Positions 51,001 to 62,200 of a stretch of 64,000 nt of DNA are shown here, in pieces; position 1 is the first letter of the stretch, and each line of letters opens with the position of its first letter. The translations under genes were made by a program, and so were the position numbers. Below the pieces are notes generated by a model that did no database searches, was not told the DNA's origin, and saw nothing but the letters and a program-made list of their open reading frames with translations. The stretch is taken from assembly GCA_021234535.1 (NCBI GenBank), contig CM037850.1, positions 18,161,088-18,225,087 of the forward strand. Reading direction: 5' to 3'. The DNA comes from Stichopus chloronotus. Lineage: Eukaryota; Echinodermata; Holothuroidea; Aspidochirotida; Stichopodidae.

Positions 51001-53922
51001 AAAGACGTATGATACATTGATTAGAGTAACCAAAATGTGAAGAGAATCTGTGTAGAGTACATGGGTTGTATGTGACTACAAGGCTTGATGTAAAACACTT
51101 TCATTTCATTGTTATTTCAAGCCAAAATGTGTTGATTTTATTTCCTGTGACTGGAGGGCACACATACTTGAGGCTTGCTCATTCTCTGGAAAAACTTCAG
51201 TTTTTTTTTTCCCAGCGATCTTCTCCGTTGCCACAGCCAGCGAGGTCCACACATCACGTACTGCTCAAAGGCTAAAAAATGGCAATGTTGGTTTTATGTC
51301 CTTCTGTGGTCTTTGGTCTTCTTCCTTTCTCAAATATTTTCCAAATTCTTTGTTTTTATCTTTTAAAAAGTCAGTAGCTTAAAATACTGTAGGTAGGCAA
51401 TTTTATTTTTTTAAGGGGTGGCAGGGTTGTGTGGGACAGTATCCTTTTTGTAAAAAAAAACATTTGATGTAACATCCACACACAAAAAAAAATGTATTTA
51501 TCCACTCTGCATGGTTGAATACCCTGAAATGTCTACTTGGATGTAAAGCTTGCATTGGATTTTATTGCTGTTAGAGTTATCAATCTGGTAAACTTGGTCC
51601 CCCTCCCCTGGAGTATATTGTTGTGAGTTGTTGACCTGTCTGACAGCTGGGAACCCATTTCCACTTTAATATTATTGCAGTTCCTGAGAATGGCCCAATT
51701 AAGTAGGACTATGTAAAAACCATACAGTCACTGCCAGCTTTATGCATTTGAAAGTCAACCATGTTTAGTTAGTTTAGCCTGCCAGTTTGTTTGTTTACCG
51801 AAAGCCGGCAGCAACTTTACCCTAATGTCTCTATTTGTGGTAGTTCATCTCAAATAATAGTCCCTGGTAATGATCTGACCGTCAAAAAGTCAGTCCACTT
51901 TCCAACCTTGATTACGAAAGCCAAATTATATACTAGTTTCTCATAATTTTCCAGACAGTTTTCTCATAATTGTGGAAGTTGAATCACTTGTAGCTGAAAC
52001 ATTTGATCAAAAATACAGTCTGGCAGGGGTAGTATTCGATGACGCACATGCCGTTGATATTGTGAGTTGAAAATCTGGAGGGAGACGAAAAATTTGCGAT
52101 GTCGTATCAGAGATGAAGTGAGATCATAACAGACAATGCAATGTGACCATATTGGTGGCAGTATATTCAGTAGGTCTGGGCGACTCGGGTGGTACTTTGT
52201 GGGGTGGTACTTTGTGGAATTGTACTGGCAACTCTGATCCTACTCACAACTGTTTGGTGTATTGGTGATGTCATAATTGCCTCATAATGTAAGGTAATAT
52301 TTTTGAGCAGGAATCATTGTAAAAAGACAAATGTAGGTCCCAAACCAGTGTTGGTGGGTAATCCAAACTGAGGTGTCAGACATGGGCTACCTGTTGATCT
52401 GGGTAACAAGAAAAGAAAAAGCCATTCCACATTTTAACATCATTGTTAAAGCTTGCAAAAGAACATTAATTGAAGTTGTTCAGCCAACTCCTCATGAATG
52501 GTTTAAACTTGTGTTTTGGTAGTTTTAAAAACTTTTTTTTTGAGGGGGGGGGGGTGATTTAAAGGAAAGTTGGCTTGAGTCAATTCACAGTCAGGAGTCT
52601 CAGCTCTGAAATAGAATAGAGTTACCTGTCCAAGGCTAGTGTGCAGCCTCTTCTATAAATGGTGTGGTCTTTTCATGGCAGCTACTCGGCCAAGTGGGTC
52701 ACTCAATGCCCAGGAATGTACTGGTAGTCATTGTAAGTTTCCAAGTACCAAATACTCAGAGCTAAATTGTCTCAGCTCTTCAAAAGTAGATAAGGTCATC
52801 AATTTCTCTCTCCACCCAATATCCCCATCCCCCCATACTTAAAGATTCTTCTGTGGCACAGTGACACTAATTTGCATTATGATGCTGCTGCTGTACATTT
52901 TGATTTTCTTTTCATGACCAAGTATAATCGCTTGAAGTTGTCCACAGCCCATGCAGCGGTTTGTTTCTGTATCAGGCTAAGCAGTGTGCCGTTGAATACC
53001 TTGTTCACACTTCGGGATAGGTGTGGCATGCTGCCGCAAATCTGCAGTAGATGCCAAGCCATGCTTGCGTGCATGTGTGTATGGTTTGTGTGCTGCTTAG
53101 CTAAATTGCATAGAGACGATGAACTTTTGTCAGTCGCCTAAAAAAAGTTCCGCAGGATACCATTCAGTGCTGGTATCTGAATAAAGTATCAACCTTCTAT
53201 AGTAGCAGAAGTGGGTTTGCTTTTTACTGGTACATCAGCTCAATGCTATCTTAGGGGTCTCAGCAATGATACAGTATGTCGCTGAAACCTCGCCTAAAAA
53301 TGCAGATTCTGTTAAGACTGGCTGCTTCTGCACCGGGAAAACACGCTCCGGTAGAGGCTACCTAGGAGTTTGTGGTAGTTGTTGTATATGAATGGATGCT
53401 CTTATCTACTGCATCTGTGGTAGGTTGCACGGCGTTGTACTGTATCGACTGGATTCTGATTGCCTAAAATGGGTCCCTGTTTAGTCAACATGGTGTTGCC
53501 ACTCAAGTGTAGACCATATTTTCACACTTGTATTAACTTAACCATTTAGTCGTCATACTGTACCAAACACTTTTTGGGCATAAATACCGTTGCAGTTGTA
53601 AATGTTGTGGTTTGCTGTACCCTGCACATAGAACAAAGAACCTTAAATACATTTCAATCAAATCAGGTTATTCCAAAGTATTGCTACAATCTTGCTAGTG
53701 CTACTGGAAGCACCGGTTCTTATTAGGCAAGGAAAAATCGACAGCACTGTACTGCACATACTCTTGGATTATGTTTCATTCAGTTATCCCATATTCCATA
53801 GCATTTTGCCTTTAAATGGATGTGGGTTGATGTCAGAAGGCCCCAGTCCTCACCAGGGGCCAGAAATTGTCGATCGTCCATTGAAACCGTTTCACGTTTC
53901 CCTTCGATTTTCGTCTTTGCAG

Positions 53923-54111
53923 GAATACCTTCGTGAATGCCGCAGCAAGATTCTGTCGATGGCACAGCAGCTTACAGAGCCTGAAGTAGAAGCCAGTGCA
54001 GTGACTCAGAAACCGGAGAAGGAAGTAGACAGCCTCCCCACCACGCCGACAGACGTCCACGGAGTGGACATCTTCATCAACGCAAGTCAGATGGTGTCGT
54101 CGTCTTGCTAG
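53923..54111 (+). CDS. ccnd: Cyclin D coding exon 5 (residues 235-296 and stop)
   Basis: The acceptor is GTCTTTGCAG, and the frame continues EYLRECRSKI at residues 235-244, matching the family's 'DCLRACQEQIE' helix. Residues 253-273 are acidic and Pro/Ser/Thr rich (PEST-like). TPTDVHGVDI at 275-284 is the conserved C-terminal degron: Thr275 followed by Pro is the counterpart of human Thr286, the GSK3-phosphorylated residue that drives nuclear export and ubiquitination. Human D1 ends at the equivalent of Ile284. Here 12 more residues follow (FINASQMVSSSC) before TAG at 54109-54111. The frame is open for 77 codons upstream of the acceptor, but that part is intronic and shows no family similarity. 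Confidence 0.95.
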   Translation, partial: EYLRECRSKILSMAQQLTEPEVEASAVTQKPEKEVDSLPTTPTDVHGVDIFINASQMVSSSC

Positions 54112-54922
54112 CTAAGGTTGTTTGTAAAGGACTGTGTTCATATGCCAAATGTTATTTTATTTAAATAGTCTTTAGGGATCACAGAGGCGGAGAGGGTTTT
54201 AATATGCTTATACCAAAAAGGTTGGTGTCTGTACTATTGGCTAGAACTGTTGAGAAAGGAAGGACTTTGAGAGAGAGAGAAAGTGGAAAGGAAGTATGGG
54301 GGGGACAAGTTTTGGATCTGGGGCACTGCAAGTCGTATGTTTGAATGATGTATCATGGAAATCTCCATCGGTGAGACAAGCAGCTCTGTAAAACACTTGT
54401 CTGATAGAGGGCAGTGTCACAGTGGGTATGTAGTCATTTTTGGAGATTGCTCTGTCAGTTGCCTCTTGCATAACTTGCTCTCGTCCATCCAAGATTCTGA
54501 GGAATGGATCGAAGCAGACCGGCATTTTTTTCCTCCCTTTCTTTTCCTTTCTAAATACCATCTTAAGGAAATGCCTGCGTAGGTCCTTCTTTTCGAAAAA
54601 TCTTTTGAGATCTGACGTTCCTTTTTATCAGACCTACCTTCAACAGACAGGGAAAGGAAAAAGTGGTTTTGGTGAACTAACTGGTGATTTTTAGCCTTTT
54701 GTTTACAAAGAGGGTGTTGGGAAACCAACAAAATATCTTTAGGTGCAAATGATTGAATGTGGTGACCACTGACCGCACCATTTGCACCAGTACACCTTAG
54801 TTCTGCCCAAACAGCATTGTGCCACTGAACTTCAACTAGCCATTAGTTGGTTGCCAGCAGATATAACGAGGAAATTTGTTTCGCAGTCATTTAAGGATAT
54901 ACAGGATGGATAGTATTACATA

Positions 54923-54930
54923 GTGCAATA
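54923..54930 (+). promoter_or_regulatory. miR-92/25 family 8-mer seed match
   Basis: GTGCAATA, the 8-mer complement of the miR-92 seed, in the proximal 3' UTR 812 nt after the stop. miR-92 is conserved across bilaterians. One 8-mer in several kb can occur by chance. Confidence 0.3.
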
Positions 54931-56114
54931 GAATGACATAAATGTTGTCGAAATATTCCCCAAATAATCTTGTATCGTATAGAAGGAACTACACCTCTCT
55001 TGGAGGCCCCGTGCATGATCGGATGTGCGAAATTGGTTGAATTCCTGGGGCACTCTACACCTGGAAATGATCCCTTGCATTTCTGAGAAGGTTAAAGACG
55101 GTTTACATACTTATTTTTGATGTTCGCAACCTTGATGGTTTTTCTTTTCGCGGAGAAGAAAAACAAGAAAACGATGATAAAAACCAGCGTTTCTGGTGGC
55201 ATCACTTTGGCAGATATTGAACATCATAAAAGAAACAGTAAACATTATTACATAGCTTTGAAAGAAACATCATAATTATAATATGTATTATGAAATTGTT
55301 TGATAAAATGTTGGTATGTGAACACAGTCCTTTCTTCCATGTATAGCATATAGTTAATTGGTTACTCAGTCCCACACAATTTTAGAAGTAGGGTGCACTT
55401 TGAGAAAAAGCGGCGGAAAAGTGGTCCGTTGCTGAGTGGTGTCGGGAACAGCTTGGTTAGGTGTGGCCAAATATATATTCATTCGTTATTAATCTTTTGG
55501 TAAAGGGGTAGGGTATTCTATGGGTGAAAGGTGAACTGAACGACATGCATTGTCCTTGCCAGAGTCCTTAAGATAACAAGGTGAAAGAAAAAAAAACCAA
55601 AAAAAAAAAATACAAAATAACATACACATAATAACTTAGAGGAAACTTGAAAGCGGAGAAAAACTTGATGTATTGTGGAATGAAGTGGTCACCGGTGGTG
55701 GGAGTACTTAACTGCGAGGGGTGTGATGTTAGTGCAAGGTACAACAAAATATGAAGGAATTATATATACGTGATGGGGAACGATTGTAATCGATTATCGG
55801 TAGAGCAGTGGAAGTAGTTAACAAGGAAAAGGGGGGGGGGGGGAGAAATAGATATTTATGGAAGATTACAGTCAGAGAGAGAGAGAGAGTTACAAGTGAA
55901 GGAGGGAAAGAGAGGAATGAGAAGAGAGTTCTGCTTGGAAAAAGCAGATAAACGTTGTAGGAGCGGATCCATCGAAGCAATATATTAAGATGGGTAGAAC
56001 AAAGTCAACCTCAGTCACTCTAATATGCAGTTTTAATAATACAACGGAAATAAAAAGAACTAGGAAGAGAATGAATAACAAATTACCCTCGTGAAACAGT
56101 AACTACTATTATGG

Positions 56115-56122
56115 CTACCTCA
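56115..56122 (+). promoter_or_regulatory. let-7 8-mer seed match
   Basis: CTACCTCA, the full let-7 8-mer target, about 2.0 kb after the stop in the proximal 3' UTR. Vertebrate D cyclins are known let-7 targets and let-7 is conserved in all bilaterian lineages. Confidence 0.4.
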
Positions 56123-57917
56123 AAAATAGTTTTACAGTCTTGGGAAGGAAAAAAAAAATAAAAAGAAAAAGAAACTGCTGAAGTTTGAATGAGAGACACA
56201 TGCCCAGAATTTAATGATGGTCAAACTTACCCTCCATTCGCTGGTCACCTTTGTGTTCATTTTAAAAGCTGCATGTTGGACATGATGCTGAAGCATGGAA
56301 GAAGAAAAAAAAAAATGAATGGGACTTTAACAAGGATGTGTCCATAATGAGGAGGTGACACGTAAATCAGATTGGAGGGAGTATGTCCATTTTGATACAG
56401 GGTCGACCTGCTCTAGAATTTAGTAAAAACCAGTCGAAAAATTTGCAACGTCTCTGTCCACTTGCGCAAGCCTCTTCAAAGTTTTTTGACCGCTTGGCCC
56501 GACACAAGCCCGTCTCTGTCTGACTGTAAACTTTTAAGGATTAATGACAATCAAAAGATACCTGTGACAGGGTGAAACCAATTGAAAATTATAGAGAGTT
56601 TAGACGAAAAAGAAAAAAAATCAGAATATATTGACAATTATATACTGCACAATTTAAAAGCAAAACATTGTTTAAAAAACAAAAATAAGTGGTGGTAGGA
56701 AAGGTGTTTGTTAAGCATTTAGGTTAGTACGAGAAAATGACGATTCATAATGAAAGGCTAGGGAATTGAAATATTTTTCCTCCTTTTTAGGTACAATGAG
56801 ATTTTAAAAGGAAATTACTCTGTTGTAATTTTTTTTTTGTGTGAAGAAGTTGTAATCCCATTAAGCAACCGTTTGAGTATGGCCCTACGAGTTAAGTCAT
56901 GTCAGCGTTAAATATTCTGTATGCAGTTTGGCAAAATTGTTCTGAGAAAACGAAAAAAAAAATAAAGAAAAAGAGACAAAAAAAATTGAAAACAAAAGGA
57001 AGATAGAAAATAAGATTAAAAAAAATGTTGTGAACCTTTTAAAAGTTTGGTTTTGTCCACATAAGTAGATATATGCATTTTTCCAATTGAGTGTCAAGAA
57101 ACTAGGCTATTATCAATTAAGTTGTTTTCAAATTACAGAGAAATATTAAAAACTGTAAAGATTTTATCTTCTTATTTTTATTTTTACATTTTTATATGAA
57201 ATGAAGGTCATAGAATATTTTGATCATTAAGGTTTCCAAAAAAAAACAAACAAAAAAACAAACAATAAAGGGCTAAGAAAAATTAAGGAATACCAGTTGA
57301 AAAACATCCATGTGAAATGTCATTTTCATGAAATCTGTATTTGCTTGCTTTCATTGGCAAAGAGTTCATGGACGAACAAAGAATAATTTCCATTTTAATA
57401 CAATAAAAGAGAATGCCTCCATAGGTGGCTAATGCATTGATAGACACAGTTTGTGGGCCAGCATTGCCCGGCTGTCCCTCCCCTCACCCCAGTTTCATAC
57501 CTGGTGGAAGGATAGTGGGCAAGTCGGATATTTTTTAGAATGGACTAGTTTCCTGTAAAATTTATGTTTTGAGACCCGTTTTAAATTTGTTTCACAGAAT
57601 GTCGATAAGTTATTAGGTCTTGTTTCATTCCAAGCAGTTGTTGTTGTTTTTTTTTTTTCTAACTCCCTCTCTGTCCAGACAATTCTTGCAGTGGGTAGAA
57701 AACAGAACGAATAGCCAGAAAATTCTATGTCATACACATCATTACCTCAGTGATTACTTCTTTTTTTTTCAATGGTGTTTAAATAAAAGTAACATTTTGT
57801 AAAAAGTATATCAGTTGAAAGTTAAAACAAAAACATAAAACAGAAAGGAAGGAAAATGTTTTTCATTAAATATGTTTGTTGTGTACTTTTAAAAAAAAAT
57901 AAAACCAGTACTTTGTA

Positions 57918-57923
57918 AATAAA
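57918..57923 (+). terminator. ccnd: Proximal poly(A) signal AATAAA
   Basis: TTTGTAAATAAAGTTTTCA is a classical cleavage context, with GU/U-rich sequence at 57954-57980 downstream. Another AATAAA lies just upstream at 57898-57903, and weaker ones at 57264, 57402 and 57782. The signal overlaps a Pumilio-type TGTAAATA (57914-57921). Confidence 0.55.
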
Positions 57924-58921
57924 GTTTTCAATTCATAACACTATCATCACTTAGGTTCTATCCGTTATTTCCTGTTATGTCATGAATATGTATGTGTATG
58001 AATAATTTTCACCTGAAAGAGGGCAGTGTAGGGGCACTCTTTTGTCGTGATTGCCCCTATAGTCTAAAATTTTGACTTTTGGTCTTAGTGATCTGGTGTT
58101 ATCCATTCTCACTGTGGTAACTTTTCTCTGTGGGTTCAATTTGGTTATTCGTGCTGATGTGTGCAAAACATCTTTTGCCATCCTACATCAACTTTTTTTT
58201 TTGCTCTGGTTGGGAAATGTGAAGAATTTGCACCATTTTCGTAATTCTTCATGTAGTACCCTTCTTCCATTTACATCTTTTGCCCTGGATACTCAGTGTA
58301 ACATTCATGTATGGTTTGGCCTTTGAGGTTCACCAACTTTCTGAGAGAAAGAGCAAAAAGTGTTCTCGAGTTGTGAGAGTTTTGTAGAGTATATTGACCG
58401 TATTAGTTTGCGCATAAACTATGGAAGTTAGCGACATTATTTTGTGCCCATTGGTAGTTTGGTGACTTAAAAAGTATCTGTGACTTAAAAAGAAACCTTT
58501 CCATTTCTTGAGTGAATATTTTTTTAATATAGATCTAAGAACTGTACAGTTTGCATTGCAAGTAGTAATGAAGTCCTACAACATTCACTGTGTCTTTATT
58601 TGTACAGATATCAACCGTCACCAAATAGTCCATTGGGATTTACCATGTGTAATAGGTCACTATGTTGCTTTAAAGATCGTTCTAATAATTTTTTTTTGTC
58701 ATTTATAATTAATTGTACAGTAACTTCAATAGTACAGGTAATTAGCTAATTACAGAGAAAAGAAATGAAAAGTACATAACTTGTAAACTTATTTTAAAAT
58801 AGAAAATGTGACAGCTTAAAGCTGTGAAATTAAAGAGAAAAAAAATCGCTCCATGTCGAGTTAAAAACAGTACGATTAAAACACCTTCCACTGTACTAAA
58901 ATGTTGCATGTTGGTTTGCAT

Positions 58922-58929
58922 GTCTTCCA
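58922..58929 (+). promoter_or_regulatory. miR-7 8-mer seed match
   Basis: GTCTTCCA, the 8-mer target of miR-7. It lies beyond the proximal poly(A) signal, so it matters only in an extended transcript. Confidence 0.25.
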
Positions 58930-59970
58930 ATTGAAACAATTGAGGAAAAATAATTTAGTTAACATTCCTCTTTATTCAAGTGACGCTCTAATACAATATT
59001 TACTTTGGATAATTTTCGTCAGCGTTTAAAATGAATGCGGTAGGTGTTTCTGCCGGCGAACGCAGTCTTAAGTGTGCATGTGACCTTCGTAAAAACAAAG
59101 AGTACTAAATTCGGTTACCATAGTACTGAGGGAACTACTTTGTAGGGATGGATATCTTCAGCAAAGTGCGCCCTCTGTCAGACAGGGTTGTTCCATGACT
59201 TGTAATCGGAGGGGCCGTTCTGTTGTGGTCAAATTTTGCCACTAGTAAAATAACTAAGAATTATTTCTTTTTTCAAACTGTGGGTGATACCACTGCATGA
59301 ATTAGAATTGCTCTGATGAGCAGTTTCCTATTATTCCAAACGATGTGTATGGTGTTTTCCTATGTAACCTTTTGACGTTTGTGCGTGGTTTTCGCAATTT
59401 TTTGTTGAATGAAAATGCATGTTATCCATGTATTCCTTGTTTTGGGTGATCAAATGTTTTGTGATGTCTTTGCCATAATTTTCAGTACCAACCTAAGCTT
59501 CGTTTGCAGTCGAGCAATGTTGAAAAAATATATATATATATCAGTGTACTGGCATGTTGTGTGTAACACATTATCCTAAAAAAAGGTTTCGCTGTTTAGC
59601 ATTTGCTGTTTTTGGCATCTTAACTAAAAGCATTTACTCTCGTACGATTGACAAACCAGGCAAATAACCGAAGATTTAACCCCCCCAGGAACATGTCAAT
59701 GCTTTTCCATTCCTCCAGTGATCTGACCCTGAAGGGTGATCACAGGGGGGTGGAGAGAAAAAATGGGGGGATAGAATGGGGGGCATAGGGTTAATGCATT
59801 GGATAGTTATACCAGGGGATCTATACAAGGCCTGTTTATTGTTTGTATTCTTTGATACCCCTTCTAGAGGCTGAAACAGGTGCGGTATATTTGGGAATAC
59901 GATAGAACCAGGAAGGGGCAACCCTCTTTTTTTTTTTCTTGAGAATGGGAAAGGTTTGGTCGGTAGAAAG

Positions 59971-59994
59971 GTGCCTTAACCATTTTGTGCCTTA
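59971..59994 (+). promoter_or_regulatory. Two miR-124 8-mer seed matches in tandem
   Basis: GTGCCTTA occurs at 59971-59978 and again at 59987-59994, 16 nt start to start, a spacing in the range known for cooperative microRNA repression. Functional only if the distal poly(A) site is used. Confidence 0.35.
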
Positions 59995-60589
59995 CTAATA
60001 CATATGTCTTTGCCAAAATATGCGTTGTCGAATGTATAAATTTTTTTAAGACGCCCATTGTTGTACTAAATGGATGCATATCTGTGTAATTTTGTCCATC
60101 AAAAACGTTGGATAAAAAGTAGTCCTTGCCAGGCACATAGTGAGGGGTAAGTATGTGACTGATTACCGGAAGTAAAAGGAATTATCCCTTCTCTGTATGG
60201 GAGCCTTCAGTTTTTGGAGTAAAACCTTATATCTGATAAGGTTTAAACAGTGGAGAGATAGATATGAGGGGATAAAAATCGGTCAGTCAAAAGATGGTAA
60301 AAATATAAAAACCACTCGTGGCTAGCCAATAATTAATAACCCAGATGAAACATTACTAGAGGACACAAGTTATTCTTTATATATTTTACATGCACAAAAA
60401 TGCAAATTTTTCGATTTTTGGCAGTTTGAGATTGTGTGATAGTCATTGAAGGAAATGTTTGATTGGCTTCTCTTGGACTGCTTTAATAGAGGAGGGTTGT
60501 GAGTGATGAATGTGCGTGTATGTAATTTGTGCGTTGTGTGCCTTTGAAAAAAATTAAAAGTGAAGCATCGTCTTTATGGGCTGAAAAGT

Positions 60590-60595
60590 AATAAA
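60590..60595 (+). terminator. ccnd: Candidate distal poly(A) signal AATAAA
   Basis: AATAAA is followed by a U/GU-rich tract at 60618-60650. The stretch 57950-60590 has the same base character as the proximal 3' UTR, and the first transposon-family remnant appears only at 61098. An extended transcript ending near 60.61 kb is therefore possible. Confidence 0.35.
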
Positions 60596-61097
60596 AGAGA
60601 GTACAAACAATATTTATCTGGATTTTATGCTTTTATGTTCTTGTCGTCTTAACTGTTATCATACAGACGGGGTGATCACCCCCCCTCCCTGTACGAACTG
60701 GAAAAGTTATAGGGAATTTGGTAGAAAATGACAGAAGTCAACGAGTAAGTCCTGAAATTTAGAACCGACTTCTAATTGCTATATGATTTCAAGAAAAAGA
60801 TTGCCTTTTGTCACTGTCGGTTGGCCAATATTTATCACTCAAGGTATCTTGAGTTTATTTAGCCATTCGGTCATGGACCAGGCATGAAAACGTTACATCC
60901 CTTACGGTGGAGGCCCCCTGTTCAAATTCTTTCGCACTGCAATCCATTCCAACGACTCCATTCCATAACTTTGCTGGACTATGCATGTATGGTGACGTTA
61001 CGCAAAACTCTCCAATCCCCTCCCTACCTCCTCCCTTTCCACCCCTCTCCCTCCACAACGCCTCCCTCCCCAACCATGATTGGGAAGGGATTTGATT

Positions 61098-61311
61098 TCA
61101 AGTAACGGTGATTGACTGCTATGCATCCCTGGAGAGTCCGAATTTTGTAGGGCCAAGGAGAATGTTGAGACAATTTTCATATTCAAGTATCTGGAAGATG
61201 AGGGCACAGAACTCTTTCAGGCTTTGGGACATGTGACTTTCCCCTCTACTTTATCTTCCCTGAAACTCTGACGAAGAACAAAGATATATGACCAGGTGAT
61301 TGCCAGTACAA
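61098..61311 (-). mobile_element. TIR element, truncated copy C
   Basis: In reverse complement it matches the interior of copy A (GTTTCAGGGAAGA, CTCATCTTCCAGATACTTGA, AAAATTCGGACTCTC, GCAGTCAATCACCGTTACTT), but neither terminal inverted repeat is present. Confidence 0.6.
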
Positions 61312-61339
61312 GGTAACTGTTAGGTACATTCAGGTATGA

Positions 61340-62200
61340 TATATATGTTAATGATAATGAAGCGGAATCTGAATAGAATATCAATGATGATTGTCGGGGG
61401 GGGGGGGGGTATAATGATGAGAGTGACGTCACTTTGTGGTGCGCATAAAGTGATGACAGCAAATTCAGGTCGTGGTGTTGGTGACGACTGGTGTGGTGTG
61501 ATGGTGGTGACGTTTGTCGTGTATGCTATCGGCTAATGATGATTTTAGTCACGTGATGTAGGTGACAATGGGGAAGATCTATTATTTTCAACTTATCGGT
61601 GAAGAAAGTAATGATTATTGTTCTCGTGATTGCCATGGTGACAATGGTACTGGTGGTGTAGTATCAACAATAAAGATGTGATGACTATTAAGCCGTCTCC
61701 TATGGTGATTGTCATTGGGATGGCTGTTGGTGGTGATACTAGTTGATGTAAACTCTGATAATGACGATGATTGCTGGTGTGATTGCCAGGGTGATTGTCC
61801 GACAGTTGTTGGACTTAAAAAATTATTGACACAGAGGTAACGCTAGCACGGATGATTGCTGTCGCAATTCAAAATTAATGATGGTGATTGTCTGATAGTG
61901 CTGTCGGTGGTGTAGTAATGTCGATGTAACGGTGATGATATGAGGGATGATTGCTATGGTGATTGTCATGGTGATAGAGGTGTTGGTCGTGCATAATTAA
62001 TGATATAGAGGTGACGATATCAAGAATGATTGCTGTTGTGATTTCCTTGGTGAATGGCCGATTGTGATGTCGGTGGCATAGTAGTGTCGATACAGGGGAC
62101 GATGATTGCCGTGGTGATTGTTCTGATAGTGTTATTGTTGGTATAGGACTGTCGATGATTACCATATTGATATTCATGGTTGCACCGAGTTCCTAGGTAT
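61340..62200. repeat. Degenerate GATGATTGC minisatellite
   Basis: GATGATTGCT/C followed by TGGTGATTGTC recurs at 61766, 61851, 61946, 62025 and 62101 (steps of 76-95 nt), with GTGGTGTAGTA and TGTCGATG blocks between. The region is strongly GT/GA biased, which explains the His/Thr/Ile-rich open frames on the minus strand. Confidence 0.65.

Larger units (their letters stand above)
40560..53922 (+). other. ccnd: Cyclin D intron 4 (13363 nt)
   Basis: GTAAGT donor and TTTGCAG acceptor. It contains a TIR-element copy (42301-42614), an ancient 357-bp tandem duplication (44722-45425), a three-copy 70-80 bp repeat (47849-48049), A/T homopolymers (for example 41890-41906, 48884-48902) and G-runs at 48936-48945 and 52544-52554. 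The open frames here are short and show no family similarity. The remaining sequence is featureless AT-rich intron. Confidence 0.88.
23870..57945 (+). other. ccnd: Cyclin D gene (whole transcription unit, 5 coding exons)
   Basis: This is the single supported gene of the window. Coding exons are 23870-24067, 28062-28277, 31742-31901, 40432-40559 and 53923-54111, totalling 891 nt (296 residues plus stop). Junction phases are 0, 0, 1 and 0. The first three coding exons are 198, 216 and 160 nt, the sizes I know for vertebrate CCND1, so orthology to the D-type family is secure. Cyclin D binds and activates CDK4/6, phosphorylates Rb and moves cells from G1 into S. The stretch with residues ITHIEV across the exon 4/5 junction resembles vertebrate cyclin D2 more than D1, but an invertebrate probably has one cyclin D, so I use the general symbol. 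The 5' end is unknown. The 3' end given here is the proximal poly(A) prediction; a distal one near 60.6 kb is possible. Confidence 0.95.
54112..57945 (+). other. ccnd: Cyclin D 3' UTR (proximal form, predicted)
   Basis: Follows the TAG stop. The AT-rich, repeat-poor character is continuous and ends at a convincing AATAAA (57918-57923). Mammalian CCND1/CCND2 also have 3' UTRs of several kb. It contains 8-mer seed matches for miR-92 (54923-54930) and let-7 (56115-56122), AUUUA pentamers (for example 54157, 55854) and a G13 run at 55831-55843. The exact end is inferred and no transcript evidence is available. Confidence 0.6.
57946..61097 (+). other. Possible extended 3' UTR, then intergenic DNA
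   Basis: No open frame of interest. It contains miR-7 (58922-58929) and paired miR-124 (59971-59994) 8-mer seed matches, an (AT)n tract at 59528-59540 and C/G clusters near 59680 and 60680. Whether it is transcribed depends on use of the distal poly(A) signal. Confidence 0.35.

Noticed and set aside
53692..53922. Open frame running into exon 5 from upstream
   Set aside because: It is intronic read-through: a good acceptor sits at 53921-53922 and only the part after it matches cyclin D.
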